A DNA stretch of 62,816 nucleotides from Gnetum montanum (lineage: Eukaryota; Streptophyta; Gnetopsida; Gnetales; Gnetaceae). Location: NCBI GenBank assembly GCA_015680685.1, contig MNCI01000134.1, positions 1 through 62,816 on the forward strand, given 5' to 3'. Under the pieces are notes generated by a model, which saw nothing but the letters and a program-made list of their open reading frames with translations, did not search any database and was not told the origin of the DNA. Made by a program: the position numbers and the translations under genes. Below are positions 1 to 9,654 of this stretch, piece by piece (position 1 is the first letter of the stretch; every line of letters begins with the position of its first letter).

Positions 1-197
1 TCAGCTGCCAACTGTGGCCTGATATCATTGTAATAAGGTATTCACTCATGTTGTCATGAACACCAGTTTTTGTCAAGTCTTGTAATAAAGACCGTTCACA
101 TGTCATCCCATTAGTTCCATTTCCCCTAATAATCCCATACCTACCTGATATCATTGTAAGGAACTCGAGGACAAGTTTTCATTCAGTCATGGGGGTA
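1..197 (+). mobile_element. 3' end of internal region of a family-A Ty3/gypsy-like element, with polypurine tract
   Basis: The end of an element whose body lies left of the window. Bases 157-186 read in one frame as ELEDKFSFS-like, the kind of Leu-Glu-Asp-Lys tail that often ends Ty3/gypsy polyproteins. Bases 187-197 (TCATGGGGGTA) are a polypurine tract placed directly before the LTR start at 198. The same tract precedes the LTRs at 55778 (as TCATGGCGGAA) and, on the minus strand, at 59860. The gypsy assignment rests on the short tail and on family resemblance, so it is inference. Confidence 0.6.
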
Positions 198-223
198 TGA
201 TGAGATGCGATTTGCACTAGGTC

Positions 224-330
224 GTGATATCGCATCTTCTTCTGCGATATCGCGTCTTCTCCTGCGATATCGCGTACCCGATATCACGGCCACCGCGATA
301 TCGCATCTTCTCCTGCAATATCGCGTCCCG
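224..330 (+). repeat. GATATCGCG short tandem repeat block in LTR U3
   Basis: About five imperfect copies of a ~20-bp unit, GCGATATCGCGTCTTCTCCT, end shortly before the TATA box at 341. The core GCGATATCGC is itself a palindrome. The placement just upstream of the TATA box suggests an enhancer-like or spacing array of the LTR promoter; function is inferred. Confidence 0.75.
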
Positions 331-340
331 CCACCATTTC

Positions 341-348
341 TATAAATA
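341..348 (+). promoter_or_regulatory. TATA box of LTR A1
   Basis: TATAAATA, directly after the U3 repeat block and about 170 bp before the AATAAA signal at 516, as expected for a U3/R layout. Confidence 0.6.
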
Positions 349-628
349 AGAGGTGGCACTCCCCTTATTTTCCCAATCCTGGCTAGTGTAGCGAAGCTCT
401 GGCAGATTGATCACTCTAGAGTTAGAATTTTTCCCCATGTGCCCGCAGTAGGAGTCCTAGAGTGAACGGCTCTTTATTCGAGCAGCTTGTAACCTAAACC
501 CAAGTTGTGTATGGCAATAAAGACGAACTTTTTTGGATAAACCTTGCAGCACATGGTTTCATTTATTGCTTTCATTTACTGCTTTCCTAGTGCGTTCAAG
601 TACCACTTGATTATGAGCGTCTATGGAC

Positions 629-917
629 GTGTACGGCTAGTCAAGGAATCGGCTGCTTGACGCAATGCATGAGTACGACTCAATTACGAGCATTGGATGC
701 TTGGTAACCCAGTAGTGTATTCCAGGATTCTGCGCTTGGTAACTCTAGGGTCTAATGTGTATGGCTAGTTGAGGAATCGGCTGCTCATTGCTAGGCTAGA
801 TCGTGTGATAAGTACGACTTAGTTACGAGCACCCACGGGTGTGTACGGCTAGCTAAGGAATCGGCTGCTTATCACACGTAGGCTAAATAGGTGCCTCAGT
901 ACGACCACTTCGAGCAC
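629..917 (+). repeat. Triplicated 30-bp and 20-bp motifs inside LTR A1
   Basis: A 30-bp motif beginning GTGTACGGCTAG and ending GGAATCGGCTGCTT occurs at 629-658, 757-786 and 841-870. It alternates with a 20-bp motif AGTACGACTCAATTACGAGC at 672-691, 811-830 and (diverged) 898-917. Other family-A LTRs in the window show only one equivalent of the second motif, so this is a copy-specific expansion. Confidence 0.8.
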
Positions 918-1296
918 TTGCGTTACGTGTGGCGATCCCAGTAACGATTAGCCTTTGGTAAGCTGCAGTTGCATAGTTCAAGGTGTGTCCAGCAAGTGGG
1001 AACGGATGCTGACGCTAGTTAATCTAGACTTAGATCTTAGTTAGAGTTAGTTTAGTTTCTCAACTCTTTCCTCCTGGTAGCATAGAAGATAAGCCGAAAA
1101 TACTAAAGAAATCACATACCTCAGACTTGCTTAACCATACACCATGACACATACAAGCAAGCCTGGGAAGACAATGAATGATTAACCCCAAGTGTTTCTT
1201 GTGGCGTTAAGGCATTTAGTCTGCGGAGTTCGACCGGATCGCGCGTGTACGCTCGTATTCGTATGGTGGAGTGTAGGGGTACCTCGCCAATCATCA

Positions 1297-1938
1297 CTAG
1301 GGGTTTGTAATCTAAGACTATCCACCTATAGAGATTAGGCTCTTAGTTTTAAGGCTTAATATAATGTAATAAGTTAAATTTGTAAGTCTTGATAATTAAA
1401 TTAGTAGATATGATTAGTTAGTTTAAGTTATGGCCTCTTCAGGCATAGTTTAAGATGTCATAAAATTTTCAAGTACTTAAATGATAAATTTGACCTTGTC
1501 ATTAACTTTAGAAGGATAGAAAATGTTAGAAATGACTATTCATTTATTAATAATGAACATTGTATGCCTAAGTTATGCTAAAATGGGTATTTAAGGGTCT
1601 TAACATTCTATGCTAAGCATGGAGTAAAAAAAATAATTTTTGGAGTTCAATGGGGTATATCTAACTTAAGCATTACATCCAAGAGATTGAAATCTAAAGG
1701 AAATGGATCTTTGTTTGCAAAACAATATGTATGGCTTCTAGAGTTGAAAATTTTAGGCATGGAAAACAAGACTTTCCAATAGGTCATCCATCCTAGTACT
1801 ACTCCAAAGTAAGCATGCTTAATTATGAAATTTTTATCTCACTTGCTACCAAGGTGCCAAATTTCTTTTTGGAAATTTTTCCTCAATGTTTTAAATTTAA
1901 TTTTACCACATATTTTCCTAGTTTTTTCAAATTTTTCA
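1297..1938. other. AT-rich spacer, no feature recognised
   Basis: No open frame, repeat or recognisable protein remnant was seen between the A1 LTR and the His-rich repeat region. Confidence 0.5.
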
Positions 1939-2481
1939 TTAATTGACATAAAATTTTATAGTTGATGGTATGGCTAGTTGGTGGTGTCTACAGAGCTGTG
2001 TGAAAGATAGAATTCCATGATGTCCATGAAACTTTGTGAAAGATAGCATTCCATAGTGTCCATAGTGTCTATGAAGCTCCATGGAAGGTAACCTTGCATG
2101 GTTTTTGCAAAGCTTTGTGGGATGCAACATTCCACAGTGTGTGTGGTGTTCATGATGCTCTATGGGAGATAAAATTCCATGATGTTCACAATGCTCTATG
2201 GAAGGCAACATTCCACAATGTCTATGGTGCTTCATGGGAGGTAGCATTACATGGTATCTATGGCATTCACAATGCTTTGTGGAAGATAACATTCTATAGT
2301 GTTCATGGTGCTTCATGGGAGGTAGCATTCCATGGTGTCTATAGTTCTCATAGACACTATAGACTACTAAAAGTTCTAGCTTATTTTTTAGTGAAGGTGG
2401 AGCAAGGGACAAATGTTCTTGATGAGTCCATCGCTCCTGTTGAAGTTGCATAGTTGCTCCGCTCCCTAACCTCCCCCACAT
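1939..2481 (-). pseudogene. His-rich degenerate tandem-repeat ORF, possible expanded tail of PLAT copy 2
   Basis: A 180-codon open frame on the minus strand made of about ten degenerate 11-15-residue units of the pattern H-x-H-H/C-G-M/I-L-P/S-x-x-K/E/Q, for example HGHHGILSFTQ. At DNA level it is a decayed minisatellite with units of about 36-45 bp. It lies 3' of a PLAT C-terminal remnant (about 2700-2741) on the same strand. The PLAT copy at 15 kb ends in a related tail (GHGHGSFLLYGQ), so I infer that this could be a repeat-expanded version of that tail. Roughly 220 bp of unmatched sequence lies between, so the link is tentative. The frame could also stay open simply because the repeat unit lacks stops. 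Confidence 0.4.
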
Positions 2482-2699
2482 TGGAGCATCTATCTACATC
2501 TATAGATGTTTTCTAGCTCATGGCAGATCTATTGTAGGCCATTAAGTGGCCTTTGATTGCACTTGGGAAAGGTGTAGTGTATGCGGTTTCTTGCTTTGGG
2601 GCAGTGCAACATGGCTCAAGTGCAGTAGTAGACATAAGCATAGTGTATTATTTAGATATATAGAGGGGAATAGGCCTTTTGTTGTGGTTGATTCCTTCA

Positions 2700-2741
2700 T
2701 GATCATCCTTATTGATGATATAGGTGGGATTGATTGTTATG
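2700..2741 (-). pseudogene. C-terminal PLAT-domain remnant, left side of copia insertion (copy 2)
   Basis: On the minus strand this reads INPTYIINKDDH, which lines up with HPIIVVDLRNC at the same place in the PLAT copy at 15 kb. It abuts the copia 5' LTR at 2742, while the preceding PLAT residues (ending VKKWI) abut the copia 3' LTR at 7580. Short match, so only moderate support. Confidence 0.45.
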
Positions 2742-3079
2742 TGTTAAATGTGTTTAATTATTAAACATGGTTTTTTTACTTATCCTAGTCTTTAGGAATT
2801 ATCTTAGACATTTGGTTGCTATTTTCATTCTTTAGAAATTGAATGGTTGACTGTTAGAAAAGTGGAAGGCTTTGCTGTTATAGAGGTTGAAGGATCAATC
2901 ATTATAGAATTTAAAGGATTGACTGTTATAAAAGTTATTATTTTCCATTAATGTATTTGCCTATTTAAAGGCCATTATCAATTGAACAAAAACATACAAA
3001 TTCAGTTACCTTTGTTTGTCCCTATTTTGTTATCCTTTTTTATTTAAGACTAGTAGTGCATAGCCTCAAAGGCTGATAG
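2742..3079 (+). repeat. Copia 5' LTR
   Basis: Starts TGTTAAATGTGTTTAATT, the same as the 3' LTR at 7181, and ends just before the primer-binding-like site. It shares the CTTTAGGAAT, CTATTTAAAGGCCATTATCA and TTTGTTTGTCC blocks with the 3' LTR. It holds only about 3.5 copies of the 24-25-bp tandem unit that the 3' LTR has about five times. Confidence 0.8.
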
Positions 3080-3093
3080 TGGTATGGAAGCTC
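3080..3093 (+). other. Primer-binding site, initiator-tRNA-Met type
   Basis: TGGTATGGAAGCTC directly after the 5' LTR resembles TGGTATCAGAGC, the usual copia primer-binding sequence complementary to the 3' end of initiator tRNA-Met. It has decayed by a few bases. Confidence 0.6.
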
Positions 3094-3197
3094 TGTTTAG
3101 GAGGCTAGAGAGAAAGCCTAGTTTAGAAGGCTAGAGAGAAAAGCATAGTAGTGCACCCAATTTAGAAGGCTCAAGAGAAGAGCATAGTAGTGCATAA

Positions 3198-4212
3198 ATG
3201 GCCTCTACAAATTTTGTGCAACCTGCCATCCCACATTTTGATGGTCACTATGATTATTGGAGCATGTTGATGGAAAATTTCATGAAGTCTAAGGGGTACT
3301 AACAAGTTGTTGAAGATGGTGTAGTAGCACCCACAACTGAGGTTGTGCTCACAAATGAACAAAGGAAGAAGCTAGAGGGACTGAGGCTAAAATATTTGAA
3401 GGCAAAAAATTATTTATTTCAAATAATTGATCATTCTATCTTGGAGACTATTCTTAGCAAAGAGACTTCCAAGGATATTTGGGATTCTATGAAGATGAAA
3501 TATCATGGGTCTTTGAGAGTAAAGTGCACATAGCTTCAAGCCTTGAGAAGGGATTTTGGGACTTTGAAAATGAAGGATGAAAACTTTGTTATCAACTATT
3601 GTGAAAGAACAATGGGGATATCCAATAACATGTGATTTCAAGGTGAGAAGATGGATGATGTGATTATCATTGAGAAGATATTGCATTCCCTATCCCCCAA
3701 GTTTGATTATGTTGTTTGTTCAACTAAAGAATACAATTATATTGATGTACTTTTCCTTGATGAACTTCAAAAAAATTTTCTTAGTCCATCAAGAAAAGAT
3801 GAATTGAAATTCAACTTCTAACAAGCAAGCTTTGAAGGCTTCTACTTTTACTTATTCCTCAAGAGGAAGAGGTAGAGGAAGAGGAGATCAAGGCAATAGA
3901 TATGTCAGTGGACATTTCAAAGGGGATGGTGATAAATTTCAAGGAAAAGGTAGCGGACAAGATGAAAAATCTAAGGTGGAATGCTTTAGATGTCATAAAT
4001 ATGAACATTATCATTTTGAATGCTACATTAAACTACCTAGTGACAAAGGAGAGAAATCAAATTTTGTAGAAGAAAGGAAGTTTGAGACTTTGTATGTGGG
4101 TACTAGCTACAACAACCATATGTGTGGATGTAAGTCTTCTTTTTCTTACTTAGATGAAAGTTTTCATTCTATAGTAAGTTTTGATGATTGTTATACTGTA
4201 AATGTAATGTAA
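3198..4212 (+). pseudogene. Copia gag (UBN2-type capsid plus zinc knuckle), broken
   Basis: From ATG at 3198 the frame reads a copia capsid: an N-terminal PxFDGxxYxxWSxxM motif, then alternating helices with the LxxALRRDFxxLKM block. Stops appear at about 3299 and 3531 and further frame changes follow. An Arg/Gly-rich stretch (3850-3890) leads into a CCHC zinc knuckle C-x2-C-x4-H-x4-C at 3982-4023. The product would package element RNA. It is inactivated by stops. Confidence 0.8.
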
Positions 4213-4402
4213 AAGAGGGGATATTAACATTAGAACCAAGAATGGTTTTGTAGAAATAATTTCCAATGTTTTCTATGTTCTTGATTTAAAAAGCAATTTG
4301 TTAATTGTTGGTAAATTGCAAGGGATGGGTTAGGTAACAACCATTCAGAAGGGTGCTTGTGAAATTTATGATTCTTTAAGAGGAGCTATTGTAGTTGTTA
4401 AA

Positions 4403-5100
4403 ATGAGCTTCAAAAAATTATTTCCATTAAGGATTGAAAGTGCTCAATCTTGCTTGAAAGCTGAAGTAAAAGACCCAACATGGCTTTGGCATTTTCATTA
4501 TGGCCACATGAATTTTGGAGAATTAAAGACTTTGCAACAAAAACATATGGTGACTAGTCTTCCTCAAATTACAATTCCTTCTAAAGTTTGTGAAGAATGT
4601 GTTATTGGTAAACAACATTGTTCTCAATTCATTTAAGGAAAATCATGGAGAGCAAAGAATGTCCTTGAGCTAGTTCACTTAGACATTTGTGGGCTAATAA
4701 AACCATCTTCAAATTGAGGTAAGAGGCACTTAATCACCTTCATTGATGATTATTCTTTAAAAAGTTGGGTTTTTTGTTTGTAGGAGAATTCCAAAGCTTT
4801 TAATTCATTTAAAAGCTTCGAGGTGTGTGTTGAGAATGAGTTTGGAAAGATCGTTAAGACTCTTCATACAAATCATGGAAAAGAATATTATTCAAAAGAG
4901 TTTAATGTTTTTTGTGAGAATCATGGCATTCAAAGATAGCCCATTGCCCCCTATACACCACAAACAAAATGGTGTATTAGAGAGGAAAAATATAACCATC
5001 CTCAATATGGTGAGAAGCCTCTTGGCAAGAGGAATTATTCTAAAGAGTTTTTGGCTAGAGGCTATGAATTGAAGCATCCACGTTTTGAATAGAAGTTTTA
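4403..5100 (+). pseudogene. Copia GAG-pre-integrase and integrase core, broken
   Basis: 4466-4636 encodes the HHCC zinc domain (WxWHFHYGHMN...CEECVIGKQ). Integrase follows with LDICG, a TFIDDYS motif near 4740 carrying one catalytic Asp, and HTNHGKEY near 4865 where the second Asp of the D-D-E triad has become Asn. The PYTPQ-x-N-G-V-x-E-R-K region near 4950-4990 is split between two frames. Several stops, including near 4717 and 4783, make it non-functional. Confidence 0.8.
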
Positions 5101-5639
5101 CCTTTCTTATTCAAAACATGACACTAGAAGAGGGTTGGAGTGGAAGGAAACTAGCAATGGATCACTTTAGAATCATTGGTTGCATTGCCTATGCACATAT
5201 CCCCAATGAGAAGAGGAAGAAGCTAGAGGATAAGGGTGAAAAATGTGTCTTTCTTAGCGTAAGTGAAGCATCCAAAGCATATAAACTATATAATCCTTTG
5301 ACAAAGAAGATTTTGACTAGAAAAGATGACATCTTTAATAAAGAGAGTACTAGCAATTGGAATGGGCAGTAGCCTACTTCAATTATTTTTTATAGTGAAA
5401 TTACAAACTTTGTAGCACTCAAAACTACAGAACCTAGAACTAAAAACTTCGAAGCACCAAGAACTATGGAGTTAGAGACTTTACCAACAACAAAAATAGT
5501 TGAATCTCACTATATTTGTAAAAGATCCTTATTGATGATGGATTATGAGGTAATTGGGATTGACCAATCTAATGACCTAATCATCCACTTTGCATTGTTT
5601 GTAGATTGTGATCCCACAACTTTTGAAAGTACTATTAAA

Positions 5640-6763
5640 GAATAAAAATTGAGAAATGAAATGGAGGATGAAACTGAAGCCATTAAGAGAAATGGTACTT
5701 GGGAGCTGGTTAATCTTCCAAAAGGGCACAAAACCATTAGTGTGAAGTGAATCTTAAAAACTAAACTAAAGGAGACTGGTGAAGTTGACAAGCATAAGAT
5801 GTGAGTGGTGGCTAAGGGATACAAGCAAGATTATGGAATTGACAATAAAGAAGCCTCTTCTTCTATTGAAAGGCATGATACAATCATATTGGTGATTGCA
5901 TTTGTAACACAAAGTTTATGACCTATCTTACAAATGAATGTCAAGTCTACATTCTTGCATGGAGACTTGGAGGAATAGGTATTTATTGATCAATCCCTTG
6001 GTTTTGTGAAGGTTGATAGTGAGAACAACATGTATAAATTAAAAAAGGCTTTGTATGGGTAAAACAAGGTCTAAGAGCTTGATATAGTGATATAAATACC
6101 TATTTTTCTAAGGGATTTCAAAAATGTCCATATGAGCATACACTTTTTACAAAGATTGATGGAGGAAAAGTGCTCATTGTATGTTTATATGTTGATGATA
6201 TTATTTTTACTAGGAATGATAGTGATTCATTTGAAAAATTTAAGAAGTCAATGATGGATGAGTTTGAAATGGCTAATCTTGGAAAAATGCATTACTATCT
6301 TGGCATGGAAGTAGTGCAATCCCCCATTGGAATGTTTATTTCTCAAAAGAAGTATGTCAAATAAATTTTGAAGAGGTTTAAGATAAAGGATTACAATCCT
6401 GTAAGCACTCCAAATGAGATTGTCTTGAGGATAAATAGAGATCCTAAAGGAAGCAAGGTGGAGGCTACACTTTACAAGAAAATTGTTGGGAGTCTAATGT
6501 ATTTGACTACAACCAGACCCAATATAATGCATGGTATGAATATTATTAGCAAATACATGGAATATCCAAAGAAGATGCATTTGTTGGCTACTAAAACAAT
6601 ATTTTGTTACTTGCAAGTGACTAAATATTTTGTGTTGTTTTACAAGAAAGGTGAGAAATCTGATCTTGAAGGATTTACTTATAGTGATTATGCAAGAGAT
6701 CAAGATGATAGGAAGAGCACTTTAGGAAATGTTTTTATGAAGGGCATAGGGGTTGTTTCATGA
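5640..6763 (+). pseudogene. Copia reverse transcriptase (RVT_2), broken
   Basis: Recognisable blocks in order: the EMEDETEAIKRNGTWELVNLP start, K-x-x-VxxKGYKQ, the QMNVKSTFLHGDLEE segment, the catalytic YVDDI box in LIVCLYVDDII near 6185, then LGMEV and the SLMYLTTTRPNI block near 6495-6520. The YVDD box is intact, but stops (for example near 5642, 5748, 5803 and 6361) and frame changes break the protein. Confidence 0.85.
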
Positions 6764-7112
6764 TCATCCAAGAAGCAATCAATTGTCACATTGTCTACCA
6801 TAGAGGTTGAATTTGTTGCTGCAACAACTTGTGCTTGCCAAGGCTATTTGGCTAAGAAAAATTCTTAATGAGCTATATTTCAAGGAAGAGGGGGCTACTA
6901 TAATTTTTTGTGACAAAAATTCCATCATAAAGTTATTCAAAAATCCTATGCTACATGGAAGAAGCAAGCATATTGATGTAAGATTTTACTTCTTGCATGA
7001 TCTATGCAATGATGGTATTATTGATTTGGTGTTTTGTAAGATTGAAGATGAACTCTCTGATAATCTAGCCAAACCCCTCATGTTATCAACATTCCAAAGA
7101 TTGAGAAAATAG
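6660..7112 (+). pseudogene. Copia RNase H, broken
   Basis: YSDYARDQDDRKSTLGNVF at about 6680-6735 matches the copia RNase H YsDaDwAgdxDdRkSTsG motif. SKKQSIVTLSTIEVEFVAA and then GRSKHIDVRFYFLHD follow. The frame changes at about 6763 (TGA in place of a Trp codon) and near 6860. Confidence 0.8.
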
Positions 7113-7180
7113 CTTAGATTCTACATGTTGAATGATTCCTGTTAGACTAATAATTTGCAAAATTTTAGTTTACAAGAGGG

Positions 7181-7579
7181 TGTTAAATGTGTTTAATTGT
7201 TAAATATGATTTTTTTTGTTAGTACTAGTCTTTAGGAATGATACTTAGGGATTTAGTTGCTATTTTTATTCTTTAGAAGTTGAATGTTCAACCATTATAG
7301 AAGTTGAAGGGTTGGTTATTATAAAAGTTGAAGGGTTGGCCATTATAGAAGTTGAAGGGTTAGCCATTATAGAAGTTGAAGGATTGGCCATTACAAAAGT
7401 TAAAGGTTTGACTATTATATAATTCATTATTTTCCTATTTAAAGGCCATTATCAGTTGAATAAAAAAAGTAGAAATTCAGTTGCATTTGTTTGTCCTTAT
7501 TTTGTTATGTTTTGTTGTTTTCTTTTATCTGAGGCTAGTAGCGCAAAGGATAGTAGTGCATAGCATTAGATGCTAATAG
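7181..7579 (+). repeat. Copia 3' LTR with 24-bp tandem repeats
   Basis: About 399 bp versus about 338 bp for its partner at 2742. The difference is mainly a run of about five copies of a 24-25-bp unit (ATTATAGAAGTTGAAGGGTT-type) at 7285-7425. The sequence ends within a PLAT pseudogene exon. Confidence 0.8.
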
Positions 7580-8058
7580 AGTGATCCATTTCTTAACTAA
7601 GAAGAATTGATCAATGGAAGAGGCATTGTATGCATTGTTTATGACCTAAACATGGCTACAATACTAGTTCAAGAGAGTGTTGATGCCATTTGATTCCAAA
7701 ATGATCTTGCATGACACCAATCCTAGGCACATCTTCTATCCATTGAAGAGATCTATATTTTCAATATGGAAGGAATCCCAATCAGATCTCATGAGTACAA
7801 TATTCTTCAAATTAGAAATCATGATGTCATTGTCTTCCTTCTCTAACAATGTCATGCTAATCACCAGACTTATTCTTATGAAGCCCTTCCATTCCATCTG
7901 TATGAACAACACATACACATAATTTTTATTTACATACGAGTATTTGATGGACTATGAAACTGTCATTGTTGTTGTAAATAGTCACAACAGGAAAAGTACA
8001 CTCACCATTATCATCATGAACATCTTGATCTTCTTTTGCTATTGTGAGATGATGCCAT
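7580..8058 (-). pseudogene. PLAT/LH2-domain protein pseudogene, copy 2
   Basis: PLAT domains are beta-sandwiches found in lipoxygenases and in small secreted plant stress proteins. Exon 1 (8058 to about 7938) begins ATG-GCA-TCA-TC as in the copies at 15.65 and 34.24 kb, and a shifted frame gives a hydrophobic MFMMIMVSVLFLL-like signal core. A GTATGT donor follows at 7937, but the intron is reduced to a few bases. Exon 2 (about 7925-7580) reads VYVLFIQM, then the clear PLAT blocks NDIMISNL and IENIDLFNG, then CKIILESNG, YCSHV and FFLVKKWI. These match family blocks DxxISDL, RGNLDxFSG, CxLxLTSDG, WYxNYVEV and LFxVEQWL. There are stops after FNG and within the C-terminal half. The exon is cut at 7580 by the copia 3' LTR. 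Confidence 0.7.
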
Positions 8059-8110
8059 TGTTACTTGCTTTAGGTTTCTAGTTCTAAGATAGATTTCATG
8101 AAGGCCAACA

Positions 8111-8149
8111 TTGTTGTTGTTGTTGTTATTATTATTATTATTATTATAT
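8111..8149. repeat. (TTG)n(TTA)n microsatellite
   Basis: About six TTG units followed by about seven TTA units, at the junction between PLAT copy 2 upstream sequence and a gypsy gag remnant. Confidence 0.9.
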
Positions 8150-8249
8150 AGTTTTAAATTTTCCAACTATAGAGTTGTAGGGATCACAAGCAACATGAGA
8201 CAAGCAACAAGTAGTATTAATGAGCATCATTGAAGGGCCAAGGATGATT

Positions 8250-9480
8250 AATCCAAAGCCACAAGGTCAAATTTTTTTTGATATGAGAATAACCATGGCC
8301 AAGGAATTTGTGTATAAGAGAATAATATCTATCCATGGTAGCATCCAAGGGTTCATGGTTTCTTTACTTCCATCCTTGGATCTATCTTCTCAGATTAGGT
8401 ACTCTAGAGTACATCTGATACTTATCATTAAATCACTCAAGCACTGTACTCCATCTATAGATGGATTCTAGCTCTAAGGACAAGTACTAGCTTTTTGCTT
8501 CTTTGATGAGTGTCCTAGAAAATAGCTTGATTTTTTACCTATTATTTTTTATATTCTGTAAGGCACAGACATCATGAAAAGCTTAAAGATGTGTCTATGG
8601 ATCAGAATTATATCCACCCTCAAATCTAGGAATATTGCTCATATCAAGTTGTCTGATCCAACTATCTTTCACATACCTAGTTAAAATTTTTATAGCCTCT
8701 ACAATATTTAGCATGCTTTGAGTTGCCAACAAAGGCTCATCATCATCATTATTTTTTTGTCACTGATGATGTCTTTGATCATTGTGAACCTAGTGATCAT
8801 CATGATTGTCTCGTTATTCACCTCCATCATAGTTGTTCTTTCTACGACATTTTTAGAACTAGAAGAGGAAGAAGAAGATGTAAAAGAATAGGGCAAAGAA
8901 AAAGGAGGATCACCACCACCATGGTATTTGCAACTCCTCTTCGGTTTTCACAGCCACGTTTGTTAGTTTTCTTATCATCTTGACTCCTTTCTGAGTCCCT
9001 ACCTTGACTACCATCTTTACCTAAACCTAGATTTTTGATAGTGGGTCATAGATTTAGGGCCACAACCCCATCACTAGTAACAAGGGTTGGAGAATTTTCA
9101 TGTTGAGAGCACCTAGAGGAAGGATTTTCATTGTCATCTTGGTTAAGCAAGAACAATGGATTTGTGAACTATTTTCCCTTCACAAACTCATGATGTTTCT
9201 CCTCGTGTCAATCTCTTTGGCATTGTGTTTCAGTGGGATGGTAGTTTCAATCATCATAATCATGCACAACATAATTTTCTTGAAGATCTTGGATGCCTAG
9301 CTTCTTAAGAATTTGAAGCAACATCATGGGCATAGATTGATTGGAAGGCATTACAATGTTTCCTTCTATGTCACACCATCGTAGTTGCTCATCCTAAAGT
9401 AGGATGAAGGTAAAATTAGGCACATACTCATCTAGGTGAGTATATACCACCTTGCATTCTTGAGGGATTGGCGCTTTAGC
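8250..9480 (-). pseudogene. Ty3/gypsy gag remnant
   Basis: On the minus strand the region 8700-8250 reads IPRFEGGYNSDP, HL-AFHDVCALQN, KIKLFSRTLIKEAKS, YLSLELESIYRW and FNDKYQM. This is the Retrotrans_gag pattern (FxGxxxxDPxxHLxxFxxxC...LFxxTLxxxAxxWYxSL...SIxxWxxLxxxFxxxY). The part from 9480 to 8700 looks like N-terminal gag but is too decayed to read. An A-family LTR in the same orientation lies just upstream (9655-10592), so this is probably the 5' portion of an A-type element. Many stops. Confidence 0.7.
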
Positions 9481-9654
9481 ATCACCATGCCTGTGAAAAG
9501 AAGAAATTTTGCAAGACAAATAAAAATATTAGTGTGCTTATGTAATTATATTATTTAAGAACGATGTTGACCTTAGGGTTCATCCAATGATGTTAGTGAT
9601 GTTTACTAAACCTAGATAGCACATGTTTCAAACAAGCATCCCTAGAAATAATGC

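Larger units (their letters stand above)
198..1296 (+). repeat. LTR, family A copy A1 (3' LTR)
   Basis: Begins TGATGA and ends TCATCA, giving matched 6-bp inverted termini, about 1099 bp. A polypurine tract lies immediately upstream, so this is the 3' LTR of a plus-strand element. It carries a short-repeat block in U3 (224-330), a TATA box (TATAAATA, 341-348) and a polyadenylation signal AATAAA at 516-521. The U5 half (950-1296) aligns by eye with the U5 of copies at 9.7, 35.5, 57.2, 58.2 and 59.0 kb, sharing a GTATGGT...GGGGTACC...CATCA end. It is the longest copy because of an internal triplicated block at 629-917. Confidence 0.75.
2742..7579 (+). mobile_element. Degenerate Ty1/copia LTR retrotransposon
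   Basis: A complete copia layout on the plus strand: 5' LTR (2742-3079), primer-binding-like site (from 3080), gag, GAG-pre-integrase, integrase, reverse transcriptase, RNase H, polypurine tract (7170-7180, ACAAGAGGG-type) and 3' LTR (7181-7579). The order integrase before RT is the copia signature. Every domain is interrupted by stops or frame changes, so it is non-functional. Its insertion splits a PLAT pseudogene: PLAT sequence lies at both outer edges. No perfect 5-bp target duplication is visible (TTATG on the left, AGTGA on the right). Confidence 0.85.

Noticed and set aside
224-330. CRISPR-like array of ~20-bp repeats
   Set aside because: Plant nuclear context, no spacer pattern, position in LTR U3 just before a TATA box.
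2094-2453. Plus-strand 119-codon ORF over the His-rich repeat
   Set aside because: It is the complement of the tandem repeat; any frame stays open because the unit lacks stops. The minus strand was preferred for its link to PLAT copy 2.
8708-8983. Ser-rich minus and His-rich plus ORFs
   Set aside because: Caused by a TCATCATCATC/AGAAGAGGAAGAAG microsatellite-like stretch within the gypsy gag remnant.
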